Shown one piece after another: positions 19,340 to 28,531 of a stretch of 48,346 bases of DNA. The notes beneath the pieces were generated by a model that was not told where the DNA came from, did not search any database, and saw only the letters and a list, made by a program, of their open reading frames with translations. The DNA is taken from the NCBI GenBank assembly GCA_965261585.1, contig CBDHDN010000033.1:1-48346 (forward strand). The letters run 5' to 3'. Within the stretch, counting starts at the first letter, position 1; each line of letters starts with the position of its first letter. The position numbers and the translations under genes are program-made. This DNA is from CBDHDN01 sp965261585 (GTDB taxonomy: Bacteria; Pseudomonadota; Alphaproteobacteria; UBA6615).

Positions 19340-19960
19340 ATGTGCCGCCGCCGTTTCGCCCTTCTACTGCCGCTGCTCACGGCCGCGTGGCTGTGGTGGT
19401 CGCCGGCCTGGGCGATCAACACGGACGGCGCCGTCGGGCATGTGCAGCAGTTAGCCGACCAGGCCCTGGTGACGTTGCGGCGGACGGACATGACGGTGGC
19501 CCAACGCGAGGCAGCGCTGCGTCCGTTGTTCAATCACAGCTTCGATCTAGACTTCATCGGCCGCTTTGCTTTGGGCAAGACCTGGGTCCGGGCGACGCCG
19601 GAGCAGCGCGCCGATTATATGGAATTGATTCGCGAGTTCGTGGTCAAGACCACGGCCAAGCGGCTCGGCGGCTTTGTCGCCGAATCATTCACGATCATCC
19701 GGGTCAAGGAGATCAGCGACGGCGACGTGCTGGTTGTCTCCCGCGTCGAAAGCCTCGGCGAGTCTCCGGTCGTCGCCGGCTGGCGCGTTCGCCAGGTCGG
19801 CGGCGACCAGCACAAGATCATCGACGTCTCGGTGGGCGGCCTCAGTCTCAGTCAGGCCCACCGCCGTAATTTTGCCGTGCTGATCCACAGGCAAGGTATC
19901 GATGGCCTGCTGCGGGTTCTACGGGCCCGCGTCGGCCGCCTGCCCGTCGCGGCCAATTGA
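19340..19960 (+). CDS. MlaC/Ttg2D-family phospholipid-binding protein
   Basis: A 206-residue periplasmic protein of the MlaC (Ttg2D, toluene-tolerance) family, which shuttles phospholipids or related lipids between membranes. A Sec signal (LLLPLLTAAWLWWSPAWA) precedes the family core: VAQREAALRPLFNHSFDLDF, IGRFALGKTWVRATPEQRAD, YMELIREFVVKT, then VAGWRVRQVGGDQHKIIDVS and NFAVLIHRQGIDGLLRVL near the C-terminus. Length is normal. No mlaD, mlaE or mlaF gene lies beside it, so it is a solitary copy; in some alphaproteobacteria related proteins (HpnM) serve hopanoid trafficking. The assignment to lipid transport is from the family, not from context. Confidence 0.85.
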   Translation: MCRRRFALLLPLLTAAWLWWSPAWAINTDGAVGHVQQLADQALVTLRRTDMTVAQREAALRPLFNHSFDLDFIGRFALGKTWVRATPEQRADYMELIREFVVKTTAKRLGGFVAESFTIIRVKEISDGDVLVVSRVESLGESPVVAGWRVRQVGGDQHKIIDVSVGGLSLSQAHRRNFAVLIHRQGIDGLLRVLRARVGRLPVAAN

Positions 19961-20050
19961 GGATCGAAGGGCAGGGGCCGCGGTCAGCCTGTCGTCCGGC
20001 GCCACCGGACTGGTTGTGTCCACATAGCGGAAAGGCCGCCGCTCAGGTCC

Positions 20051-20617
20051 TCACCCCCCGTCCAATTCTCCGTCGGTTCCCTGGCCTTGGGGATCAAGCG
20101 CCGGCCGGATACCCGACCGAGCGGTAACCGGGGCGAGGTTGAGATAGCCGACGCCGGCAGAAACACCCACACCGCCGGCTCGCACGCCCAAGGCGATAGG
20201 CTGCAGCGTGACGCTGTCGTTACCGCCGCCGATGAGAACAGCCGCGGTGCCACCAACGCCGATCTCGGCGGAAGCCTCGACACCAACGTATCTGCCGGCG
20301 AGCGTGGACTTACCCCGGTCGCCCGTCCCCGACAACACCGCGTAGACAAGGGTCTCGTTGGACTCGAGCTGGAGGTCGATGCCGAACCCGATACCGGTCT
20401 CACCGCCATAGTGCTCGATGCTGCCGTCGGTACTCTCGAAGACGCACGTCACCTTTTGCGTTGAGTAGACAAGCAGGTTGCGCTTGGTGCCCAGCACACT
20501 CCGGCATTTGAGAATCCCCGCCTCGACACCCGCCTGCGCATAGGCGTTGTTGGTGGCGCCGAGCGCCAGAAGAAATGCGGCCACGACCATTACCGCAACT
20601 GAATGTGATGGTTTCAT
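20051..20617 (-). CDS. Secreted DUF992 protein
   Basis: A 188-residue exported protein of the DUF992 family, common in Rhizobiales and relatives and of unknown function. A signal peptide (VAVMVVAAFLLALGATNNAY, cleavage after AYAQ) is followed by the family core: GVEAGILKCRSVLG, VTCVFESTDGSIEHYGG, GIGFGIDLQLESNETLVYAV, LAGRYVGVEASAEIGVGG and LIGGGNDSVTLQPIAL. The two conserved cysteines (LKC, VTC) are present and probably form a disulfide. The start is supported by GGAGAAAGGAAAG. It is monocistronic, convergent with the MlaC gene. Confidence 0.87.
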   Translation of the reverse strand: MKPSHSVAVMVVAAFLLALGATNNAYAQAGVEAGILKCRSVLGTKRNLLVYSTQKVTCVFESTDGSIEHYGGETGIGFGIDLQLESNETLVYAVLSGTGDRGKSTLAGRYVGVEASAEIGVGGTAAVLIGGGNDSVTLQPIALGVRAGGVGVSAGVGYLNLAPVTARSGIRPALDPQGQGTDGELDGG

Positions 20618-20933
20618 GTGCCTTTCCTTTCTCCAGGAGCTCTCCCAGCTTCAACCTAGACACTCAATCGATCCAGTTTCGTCACCCATTTGGGGTACGC
20701 CCGTCGGACGTCTGAACGCCGCGAAGCACGCAAGCCGCCGAATCTACGTGCTGGATTCCGTGTCCCTTCTCAGATCGCGCATAGCAGTTTTTCTGCGCTT
20801 CTATGTGAGACATTTCCCATGAGGGGCGGTGGCGCCCAACTCGCGCTCCGGCAGAACATGCTGTACGCTGTTCGCCTAACTGAGTGTCAATCGGCGTTGC
20901 ACAAACGACGTGCGCGAGTGCTGGAAGAAACAG
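20618..20933. other. Non-coding gap
   Basis: 316 bases, visibly more AT-rich than its surroundings. It should hold the promoter of the minus-strand DUF992 gene and the 3' side of the minus-strand Sel1 gene. I see no convincing gene, terminator or repeat in it. Confidence 0.5.
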
Positions 20934-21532
20934 CTATTCAGCCGGGCGCCAAAGACGGGCGAGCCGGCGGGTCTTTGCCAACTTGGCGGACGACAGTAGT
21001 CCGGCGACGTGCTGGCGCATGATCGGTGCCGTCGAGCTGCCGTGCCGGGTCGCCAGCGCAAACCAGACAAAGGCCTGGACGTGATCCCGGGACACGCCGC
21101 GCCCGGTCAGGTACATGGCACCGAGATTGTACTGGGCGCGCGCTGCCAGACCCGATCGGCCGCGGCGAGCAAGGCGGCTGTACAGCGTTAGCGCTTCGAC
21201 CTCGTTGCACGGGATGCCAAGGCCGAATGCATACATCCCGGCCAGCCTGTACTGCGCGGCGGCGTTGCCCTGATCCGCAGCCCGACGGAACCACTGCGCC
21301 GCCTGAGCCGGGTCACGCGGCCCGGCAAGGCCGTCGGCATGCAGCATGCCGAGCACGTTCTGGGCCTTCGAGTTGCCAGCCTCGGCAAGTGGACGCATCG
21401 CCTCGTACGCTGTCCGGTAGTCGCCGCCGGCCAAGGCAACCATGCCGGCGCTGAAGTCCGCGTGGGCCGATCCCGAGAGGCCGGCAAGCGCACAAGCACT
21501 GTTACGAGCCAACTCGTGACTGACACGCGCAT
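20934..21532 (-). pseudogene. Secreted Sel1-repeat protein, signal peptide frameshifted
   Basis: The ATG at 21532, after GGGCCGAGGATT, opens MRVSVTSWLVTVLV. After a one-base frame change near 21490 the sequence continues CALAGLSGSAHADFSAGM, and the two parts together make a textbook Sec signal. The mature part has Sel1/TPR-like repeats of about 36 residues: GDYRTAYEAMRPLAEAGNSK, AQNVLGMLHADGLAGPRDPA, QYRLAGMYAFGLGI and YNLGAMYLTGRGVSRDH. Such repeats mediate protein-protein contact. As the DNA stands, the repeat domain has no usable signal peptide. It lies just downstream of the aminotransferase gene on the same strand. Confidence 0.78.
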
Positions 21533-21570
21533 GGTTGCGAATCCTCGGCCCTGATGAACGAGCGGCTGCC

Positions 21571-22530
21571 CTAGTTGTAGATCGGCGTCCCGTCGCTGTC
21601 CGGGCCGTGCCGTTCCCAATAGAGGTCGCGCAGCCGCGTGACCACCGGGCCGATCTCGCCACCGCCCGGTGCGCCACCGACCGGTGCGCCGCCGACCGGC
21701 GCGCCGCCGATGCGGGTGACCGGGATGATGCCGCCGGCGGTCGAGGTGATGAACGCCTCGTCGGCGCCGCGCAGGTCGTCGGCGGTGACGATGCCGACCC
21801 GCGGCTCGACGTTTAGCTCGGCCAGCAGGTCCCAGCGAGGTCTGGCGGTGATGCCCTCCAGGGCACGTGCCGCCCGGCGTCGTCGTGATGCCGTCGCGGA
21901 CCGCGAACACGTTGAACCCGGCCCCTCGGCCAGGTTGCCGTCGAAATCCGGCAGCACCGCCAAATCGCAGCCCGCGTCGTAGGCCTCGAACAGCGCGCCC
22001 GTCAGGTCCATCCAGTGATAGTTCTTGACCGTCGGATCGACCGACTGGGGCGGGATGCGCGGAATCGTGCTGATATGAAGGTTGAGGCCGCGCGCACGTC
22101 TCCTCGTCGACGATCCACACGAACGGAACGACGAACGCCATGAAGCGGTCTCGCAGAGCCGCGGGTCGCGCGAGCCCAGGGGCGGCGGGCCGCGGGTGCA
22201 CAGCACCTCGACATAGGCATTGCGATAGCCGGTCAGCCGGACCAGCCGCATCAGGATATCGACCATCTCCGCGCGGGTGTGCGGCACGATCAGGCGCAGC
22301 CGGTCGAGGTTGCGCTGAAACCGGTCGAGGTGGTGGTCGAGGCGAAAGAAGCACCCGTCCCAGACATGCACGACGTCGTAGGTCGCGTCGGAGCGCAGGA
22401 AACCCCAGTCGAGCACGGAGACCTTGGCCTCCGAAATCGGCACGATCTCGCCGTCGACGAATGCCGCGCCAGCGGCGAACGCGGCCGGCGCCGCGGGCGC
22501 AATGTCCGAGCCTGCGGTCTGGGCTGTCGT
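21571..22530 (-). pseudogene. Class IV aminotransferase, four frame breaks
   Basis: A PLP enzyme of the D-amino-acid/branched-chain aminotransferase fold. Order: AAFVDGEIVPISEAKVSVLD, WGFLRSDATYDVVHVWDG, FRLDHHLDRFQRNLDRLRL, YVEVLCTRG, PFVWIVDEE, then VDPTVKNYHWMDLTGALFE (PLP Lys in VKNYHW), DLAVLPDFDGNLAEGPG, FNVFAVRDG and ITSTAGGIIPVTRIGGAPVG. Frame breaks near 22149, 22090, 21918 and 21862 each need one or a few bases. No standard start fits: AGGAGG (22537-22542) is followed six bases later by ACG at 22528-22530; GTG at 22443 would delete the conserved FVDGE. It is divergent from the pdh operon, suggesting a shared regulatory region. Its substrate is uncertain. Confidence 0.85.
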
Positions 22531-22780
22531 CGCGATCCTCCTAATGCGCCTGCGAACGAACAGCTCATCATAGCGCGTCGTTGGTCTCCAGCGTACTGCG
22601 GTGTCGCCGCGCCGCCGCGCTTGGTTAACGAAACCTTAACCGTCCGGCGCCGATTCTTTGATCTAACGCAAGGCCTTGGCCGCAGCCATTGTGGATGAGT
22701 GCGATGCCCGCGCCGCGGTGGACTGTGGCCCTCTCTTGCGCACGCCCTTGCCCGAAACCATTTGAGGTGGCGTGGAAGTC

Positions 22781-23851
22781 ATGGCTCAAGTTGCGTCGTT
22801 CACGATCAACAAGTACGGCATCCTCGATGCCAAGGGGCGGCTGACCCAACCGCTGCCGGACTTCGCCGCCGACCCCGCGGCACTCATCGGGCTCTACAAG
22901 GCGATGGTGCTGACCCGGGCCTTCGATGCCAAGGCAGTCTCGCTGCAGCGCACCGGGCGCCTCGGCACCTATCCGTCATCGCTCGGTCAGGAGGCCGTCG
23001 CCGTCGGCGTTGGCGCCGCCATGCGGGCCGAGGACGTGCTGCTGCCGTGCTTTCGCGAGCAGGGCGCGCAGCTGATGCGCGGCACCACGATGGTCGAGCT
23101 GCTGCTGTATTGGGGCGGCGACGAGCGCGGCAGCGACTATGCCGTCCCGCGTGACGATTTCCCGGTCTCGGTCCCGATCGGCACCCACGCGCCGCACGCC
23201 GCCGGCACCGCCATGGCCTTCCAGCTGCGCGGCGACGCACGGGTCGCTGTTTGTGCCATCGGCGATGGCGCCACCTCGAAGGGCGACGTCTACGAGGCCA
23301 TGAACTTCGCCGGCGCGCGGCGCCTGCCGGTCGTCTTCGTCGTCAACAACAACGGCTGGGCGATCTCGTTCCCGCGCGCCAAACAGACCGCTGCGGAGAC
23401 ACTGGCGCAGAAGGCGATCGCTGCCGGCATGCCGGGCGTGCAGGTCGACGGCAACGACGTCATCGCCGTGCGCTGGGCCATGGAGCAGGCGCTCGACAGG
23501 GCCCGCAACGGCGAGGGGCCGACGCTGCTCGAGGCCGTGACCTATCGCCTGACCGACCATACGACCGCCGATGACGCCAGCCGCTATCGATCCGACACCG
23601 AAGTCAGCGCCCAGTGGAAATACGAGCCGATCGCGCGCCTGCGTCGCTACCTCGCCGATCACGGCCATTGGACGAAGGCCGACGAGGAGGCGCTGATCGC
23701 GCGTGTCAACACGGACATCGAGGTGGCGGTCAAGGCCTATCTGGCGACGCCGCCGATGCCGGCGACGGCGATCTTCGACCACCTGTATGCGACGCTGCCC
23801 GATACCCTGGCGGCACAGCGCGACGCGCTTTTGGGAGAGGCTGATGGCTGA
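22781..23851 (+). CDS. pdhA: 2-oxoacid dehydrogenase E1 alpha (PDH-type)
   Basis: A 356-residue E1 alpha subunit, intact. It binds thiamine diphosphate and decarboxylates a 2-oxo acid. Features: substrate and TPP region RTGRLGTYPSSLGQEAVAVG, TPP motif GDGATSKGDVYEAMNFAG followed by VNNNGWAIS, and the phosphorylation-loop-like YRLTDHTTADDASRY. It is closer to the PdhA/BkdA group of Gram-positive and Pseudomonas type than to the usual alphaproteobacterial PdhA. ATG 22781 is preferred (product begins MAQVASFTINKYG); GTG 22772 is possible. It overlaps pdhB by 8 bases. The substrate (pyruvate or a branched 2-oxo acid) is not settled by sequence alone. Confidence 0.88.
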   Translation: MAQVASFTINKYGILDAKGRLTQPLPDFAADPAALIGLYKAMVLTRAFDAKAVSLQRTGRLGTYPSSLGQEAVAVGVGAAMRAEDVLLPCFREQGAQLMRGTTMVELLLYWGGDERGSDYAVPRDDFPVSVPIGTHAPHAAGTAMAFQLRGDARVAVCAIGDGATSKGDVYEAMNFAGARRLPVVFVVNNNGWAISFPRAKQTAAETLAQKAIAAGMPGVQVDGNDVIAVRWAMEQALDRARNGEGPTLLEAVTYRLTDHTTADDASRYRSDTEVSAQWKYEPIARLRRYLADHGHWTKADEEALIARVNTDIEVAVKAYLATPPMPATAIFDHLYATLPDTLAAQRDALLGEADG

Positions 23852-24825
23852 GATCGCGATGGTCGAGGCCGTGCGGCTGGCGCTCACGCGGGCCATGGCC
23901 GAGGACGAGACGGTCCTCGTGCTCGGCCAGGATATTGGCGTCGACGGCGGCGTCTTCCGCGCCACCGACGGGCTGCTCGACCGCTTCGGGCCGGACCGTG
24001 TCGTCGACACGCCGTTGTCCGAGGCGCTGATCGCCGGGCTTCCCGTCGGGCTCGGCGCCCAGGGCTTCCGGCCGGTCGTCGAGTTCCAGTTCATGGGGCT
24101 TCATGTATCCGGCGATCGACCAGGCGGTGAACCATCTGGGGCGCCTGCGCAACCGGACCCGCGGCCGGCTGACCTGCCCGATCGTTCTGCGGGCACCCTT
24201 CGGCGGCGGCATTCATGCGCCCGAGCATCACTCGGAGAGCATGGAGGCGATGTACGCCCATATCCCGGGCATCCGCGTCGTCATCCCGTCGTCGCCGGCG
24301 CGCGCATACGGCTTGATGCTGGCGGCGATCCGCGATCCCGACCCGGTCGTGTTCTTCGAGCCCAAGCGGATCTACCGGGCGCCGAAGGAGGAAGTCGCCG
24401 ACGACGGTGCGGCGATGCCGCTCGACAGCTGCTTCACCCTGCGCGACGGCAGCGACATCACCCTGGTCACCTGGGGCGCCATGACGGTCGAGACATTGGC
24501 CGCGGCGGACAGCCTGGCCGAGGACGGCGTCGAGGCGGAGGTCATCGACGTGGCGACGCTGAAGCCGTTGGACGCGGCGACCATTTTGGCCTCGGTCGAG
24601 CGTACGGGCCGCTGCGTCGTCGTGCACGAGGCGCCGCTGACCGGCGGCTTCGGTGCCGAGATCGCGGCGCGCCTGGCCGAGCACGGCCTGACCAGCCTGC
24701 TCGCGCCGGTCGGCCGCGTCGCCGGTTACGACGCGATCATGCCGCTGCACCGGCTCGAGGCCCACTACATGCCGAGCGAGGCACGCATTCTGGCGGCGGC
24801 CCACAGGGCCCTGGAGTACGCATGA
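23844..24825 (+). pseudogene. pdhB: 2-oxoacid dehydrogenase E1 beta, one frame break
   Basis: The first frame (23844 to about 24095) reads MAEIAMVEAVRLALTRAMAE, LVLGQDIGVDGGVFRATDGL and DTPLSEALIAGLPVGLGAQG. The second (about 24100 to 24825) reads MYPAIDQAVNHLGRLRNRT, GGGIHAPEHHSESMEAMYAH and IPGIRVVIPSSPARAYG. The break is at GGGG 24095-24098; one G fewer gives FMGFMYPAID, the family sequence. The product of about 326 residues is normal. It forms the alpha2beta2 E1 with PdhA. The stop overlaps the E2 start (ATGA), so the operon is translationally coupled. Confidence 0.9.
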
Positions 24826-25922
24826 ACACGTTCAACCTTCCCGACCTCGGCGAAGGCCTGCAAGAGGCCGAGATCGTTACCTGGCATGTCGGTGCCGGCG
24901 ACAACGTCGTCGTCGACCAACCGCTGGTTTCCGTCGAGACCGAGAAGGCGGTGGTCGAGATCCCGGCGCCGCAGTCCGGCCGGATCGCCAAGCTGCGTGC
25001 CGACACCGGCACGATCGTCAAGATCGGCGCCGCCCTGGTCGACTTCGAGTCCGTCACCGCGGCCGACACCGGCACGGTCGTCGGCGAGCTGCCGGCGGCC
25101 GACAAGCGGAAGACCAAGACCACCGCCCGCCCGGCCCGCTCCGCCCGCGGCATCAAGGCGACGCCGGCCGTCCGCGCCTTGGCCGGCCGCCTCGGCGTCG
25201 ATTTGGCCGTCGTCTCGCCCAGCGGCCCCGACGAGACCGCTACGGCGGCCGACGTGGAGCGGGCCGCGGCGACGCTCGAGGAGGGCGGGCCGCTGGAGCC
25301 GCTGCGCGGCGTCCGCCGGGCCATGGCCGCGAACATGGAGCGCAGCCATGCCGAGGTCGTGCCGGCGACCGTGACGGATGTGGCCGACATCGGTGACTGG
25401 GCACCCGACAACGACGTGACGATGCGACTGGTCCGGGCGATTGCCGCCGGCTGCGCCGCCGAGCCGGCGCTCAATGCCTGGTATCTCGGCCGCGACCAGG
25501 GTCGGCGGCTGCACGCCAAGGTCCATCTCGGCATTGCCATGGATACGCCCGAAGGCCTGTTCGTGCCAGTGGTGCGCGACGTCGGCAATCGCACCGCCGA
25601 CGATTTGCGCCGTGGCCTCCAGGCCATGAAAAAGGACGTGCGCGCACGCACCGTGCCGATGGAGGAGCTGCGCGGTCAGACGATCACGCTGTCCAACTTC
25701 GGCATGTTCGGCGGCCAGCACGCGGCGCTCGTCGTGCTGCCGCCGCAGGTCGCCATCGTCGGCGCCGGCCGAATCTTCGACCGGGTCGTCGCCTACAACG
25801 GCAAGCCCGAGGTGCGCCGGGTGTTGCCGCTGTCGCTCACCTTCGACCACCGCCCGGTGATGGGCGGCGAGGCGGCGCGCTTCCTGGCCGCCGTGATCGC
25901 CGACCTCGAGAAGGCGGAGTAG
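24822..25922 (+). CDS. pdhC: 2-oxoacid dehydrogenase E2 acyltransferase
   Basis: A 366-residue dihydrolipoamide acyltransferase. Lipoyl domain at residues 1-76 with lipoyl-Lys in VETEKAVVEIP; short Ala/Lys-rich linker; peripheral-subunit-binding domain (about 110-145, KATPAVRALAGRLGVDLAVV); catalytic domain from about 160 (GVRRAMAANMERSHAEVVPA, NFGMFGGQHAALVVLPPQVA, LTFDHRPVMGGEAARFLAAV). The catalytic His is present in DHR, but the Asp of the common DHRxxDG motif is Met here; related E2s with Thr at this place exist, so the site may not be dead. The protein is compact with a single lipoyl domain. No E3 (lipoamide dehydrogenase) gene follows, so it must be shared from elsewhere. Confidence 0.9.
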   Translation: MNTFNLPDLGEGLQEAEIVTWHVGAGDNVVVDQPLVSVETEKAVVEIPAPQSGRIAKLRADTGTIVKIGAALVDFESVTAADTGTVVGELPAADKRKTKTTARPARSARGIKATPAVRALAGRLGVDLAVVSPSGPDETATAADVERAAATLEEGGPLEPLRGVRRAMAANMERSHAEVVPATVTDVADIGDWAPDNDVTMRLVRAIAAGCAAEPALNAWYLGRDQGRRLHAKVHLGIAMDTPEGLFVPVVRDVGNRTADDLRRGLQAMKKDVRARTVPMEELRGQTITLSNFGMFGGQHAALVVLPPQVAIVGAGRIFDRVVAYNGKPEVRRVLPLSLTFDHRPVMGGEAARFLAAVIADLEKAE

Positions 25923-25962
25923 GGCGGCGGAAACGCCGCCCACCGCGGCTGAGCATACGCCC

Positions 25963-26604
25963 GTGCGGCCAAAGCAAATCCTGAAACGCGCCGTCCGCGG
26001 CGGCTGTCGTCTGGCGACGATGGGCCTGGCCAAGGGGCCCCATGTCACGCGCTATGCGATGTACCGGCATCTCGGGCAGTTTGCCACCGCGTGGCCCAAG
26101 GACGCGCGCGTCCTCTCGATCAGCGGCTCGCAGCAGCTGTGCCGGATCCTCGGCTTCGCCGATCATCAGATCGCCGACGCCGTCTATCCCGACGCCAACA
26201 TGCTGGCGCTGCCCTACGCGGACGAGGCGTTCGACGCGGTCGTCTCGGACCAGGTCCTGGAGCACGTGGAAGGCAGTCCCGAGCGCGCCATGGACGAGGC
26301 CTTCCGCGTGCTGAAGCCCGGCGGCCTGGCGCTGCACGCGACCTGCTTCATCAACCCGATCCACTATGTGCCTGGCGACTTCTGGCGCTTCACCCCGGAT
26401 GCGCTGACGTTGCTGGCCGGCAAGCACGGCCGTGTCGTCGATGCCGGCGGCTGGGGCAACCCGCTCGTCTGGGTCTACGTCGCCGCCGGCCTGCGCGACG
26501 AGCCGATCCCGCACAGCCGCTGGCATCCGTTCCACTGGCTGGCGACGAAGAACAGCCACCACTGGCCGATCGTCACCTGGGTGCTCTGCGAGAAGCACGG
26601 CTAG
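25963..26604 (+). CDS. SAM-dependent methyltransferase-like protein
   Basis: A 213-residue protein with the class I methyltransferase signature DEAFDAVVSDQVLEHVEG (motif II/III region) and FRVLKPGGLALHATC. The glycine-rich motif I is atypical (RVLSISGSQQLCRIL, without GxGxG), so SAM binding is probable rather than certain. It begins at GTG 25963, about 40 bases after the E2 stop, and could be the last gene of the pdh operon. The substrate cannot be read; proteins of this sort often act on small metabolites or glycans. No signal or membrane segment. Confidence 0.8.
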   Translation: MRPKQILKRAVRGGCRLATMGLAKGPHVTRYAMYRHLGQFATAWPKDARVLSISGSQQLCRILGFADHQIADAVYPDANMLALPYADEAFDAVVSDQVLEHVEGSPERAMDEAFRVLKPGGLALHATCFINPIHYVPGDFWRFTPDALTLLAGKHGRVVDAGGWGNPLVWVYVAAGLRDEPIPHSRWHPFHWLATKNSHHWPIVTWVLCEKHG

Positions 26605-26613
26605 CGAACTTGA

Positions 26614-28152
26614 TCAGCTGGCGAGACGCGCCTTCGCTTGCGTGACGATGCGCATCGCTGGCAATCGCACGGTGACTGTCGTGCCTTCACCGATCCGGCT
26701 CTGCAGGTCGAGCGAACCGCCATGCAGCTCGGTCAGCGCCTTGGCCAGCGGCAGGCCGAGGCCGGTGCCCTCGTACTTGCGACTCAGATTGCTGTCGACC
26801 TGACCGAAGCGCGTCAGGGCCTTGGCGATATCGTCCGGGGCGATGCCGATGCCGGAGTCGCGCACTTGAATGACCAGCCCGCTGTCGGCGCGGCACCAGG
26901 CCTTGAGGCCGACGCTGCCGCCTTCGGGCGTGAACTTGACGCCGTTGGACATCAGGTTGACGACAACCTGCTTCAGTTTTCGGGCATCGGCCCACAGCCA
27001 CGGCAAGTCGTTCGGGATTTGCAGCTGCAGGTCGACGGTGCCGGCAGCGGCGCGCTCCGACACGAGGCCGGCGACGGCGCGCAACAGCTCGACGAGGTCG
27101 ACCTCCTCCTCGTGCAGGGCGTCCTTGCCGGATTCGATCTTCGCCATGTCGAGGATATCGTTGATGACGCCGAGCAGGTTGCGGCCACTGTCGTTGATGG
27201 CCTTGGCATAGTCGGCATAGCGGTGGTCGCCGAGCGGGCCGAATAGCTCTATCTGCATCGCGTCCGAGAAGCCGAGGATCGCGTTCAGCGGCGTCCGCAG
27301 CTCGTGGCTCATGTTGGCCAGGAATTCCGACTTGCTGCGGTTCGCTTCCTCGGCCTCGTCGCGGGCGCGCCTGAGCCGGGTCGCATCGAGGATGATACCG
27401 TCCCACAGGACCGAACCGTCGGGTTCCCGCCGCGGCCGCGCGATCGCGTGGGTGAACTTGCGCTCGCCGTCGCGGGTGATGATGTCGGCCTCAACGTCCC
27501 ACATCTTCATCTCGCGCGACGCGGCCAGCAAGCGCTCACGGAAGTCCTCGCGGTATTCCGGGCCGTGGCGCGCGAACAACGCGTTCGGGTCGGCCAGGAT
27601 CTCTTCCGGTGAAACACCGAAAAGGTCACGCGCGCCCTCGCTGATATAGGTGTAGCGGATGTCGCCGTCGGGGCTCACCTTGCGTTGGTAGACGACGCCG
27701 GGGACGCTCTGGGCGAGCGCGGCGAGGCGCGTGTTGGCCGACAGCAGGGCATCGGCCCCCTGGTGGATCTCGATCGCTAGGCGCGCCAGGGACGCCATGG
27801 TCTCGATCACGACGTGGTCGTGCGGGTCGGGCGCGCGTGGCTCCTGCAGATAGAGCCCGAGGGTCCCCAGCACGCGCCCCCCCCCTGGCTGAGGATGGGC
27901 TGCGACCAGCAGGCCCGCAATCCGCACGCGTTGGCCGCGGCCCGCAAAAACTCGGACAGCACCTCGGTGGCGATGTTCGTGACGATCATGGGCATGCCAA
28001 GGCGCGCGGCGTTGGCGCACGGACCGGCGCCCTCGCGGATCTCGATCGTCTGTACCAGCGCGTGGAACTGGTCGGGCAGACTCGGCGCGGCGGCACCGCG
28101 CAGGCGGCTCGCCTCACCCTCGACCAGGCTGATCGTGCAGAACGTCGGATGA
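26614..28152 (-). pseudogene. GAF-PAS histidine kinase, frame broken
   Basis: A soluble sensor kinase. A GAF domain is read first (TFCTISLVEGEASRLRGAA, GPCANAARLGMPMIVTNIAT, ANACGLRACWSQPIL). After a frame break in a run of nine C at 27877-27885 it continues VLGTLGLYLQEPRAPDPHDH. Then a PAS domain (VPGVVYQRKVSPDGDIRYTY), HisKA with FLANMSHELRTPLNAILGF, and HATPase_c with N box (VVNLMSNGVKFTPEG), G1 (DSGIGIAPDD) and G2 (GTGLGLPLAK). No transmembrane segment or receiver domain is visible. The start is not resolved: the frame upstream of about 28150 does not extend convincingly, so a second indel or a non-standard start is possible. No cognate regulator lies beside it. Confidence 0.85.
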
Positions 28153-28408
28153 CCCGGCGGACGCGGGTGCGTCGCTCGGTTCTGTCGGCAGGGGTGCTGT
28201 TGGCGGCAGGACGCCCTGCGGCGTCGCTCGGCAGCCCCATGCCCAGGGTCTCCAAGAGGGGAGGATGCTCGTTGGCATGAGAATGCCGCCCCGGCCCTTC
28301 GAACCGGTTAAACTGAGCGTGACCCAGGCACCTTTTGTGCAGGGGCGGTGCGGCAGCCTGACTAGGGGTAGACGGCGCGATCGACCGGGCTGTCTGAGTG
28401 TCCGGCAG

Positions 28409-28517
28409 CTAGTGCACCGATCCAGACAAATGATTCACCGTGCGCTGGAGCAACCCGTTGTTTTGTATTCAGAATCAGGTTCCCACTGTGACGGCTCTGA
28501 CTGAGTCGGTGCACTAG
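28409..28517. mobile_element. 109-bp MITE, copy A
   Basis: A non-coding element bounded by CTAGTGCACCGA and its inverse TCGGTGCACTAG, with imperfect homology continuing about 10 more bases inward. A 107/109 identical copy lies inverted at 43348-43456. The terminal TA on both sides fits TA-target insertion, as for IS630/Tc1-mariner-derived MITEs. It ends only 14 bases before the cupin start codon, so it now occupies that gene's promoter region. Confidence 0.88.
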
Positions 28518-28531
28518 AATACGGAGCGTGT

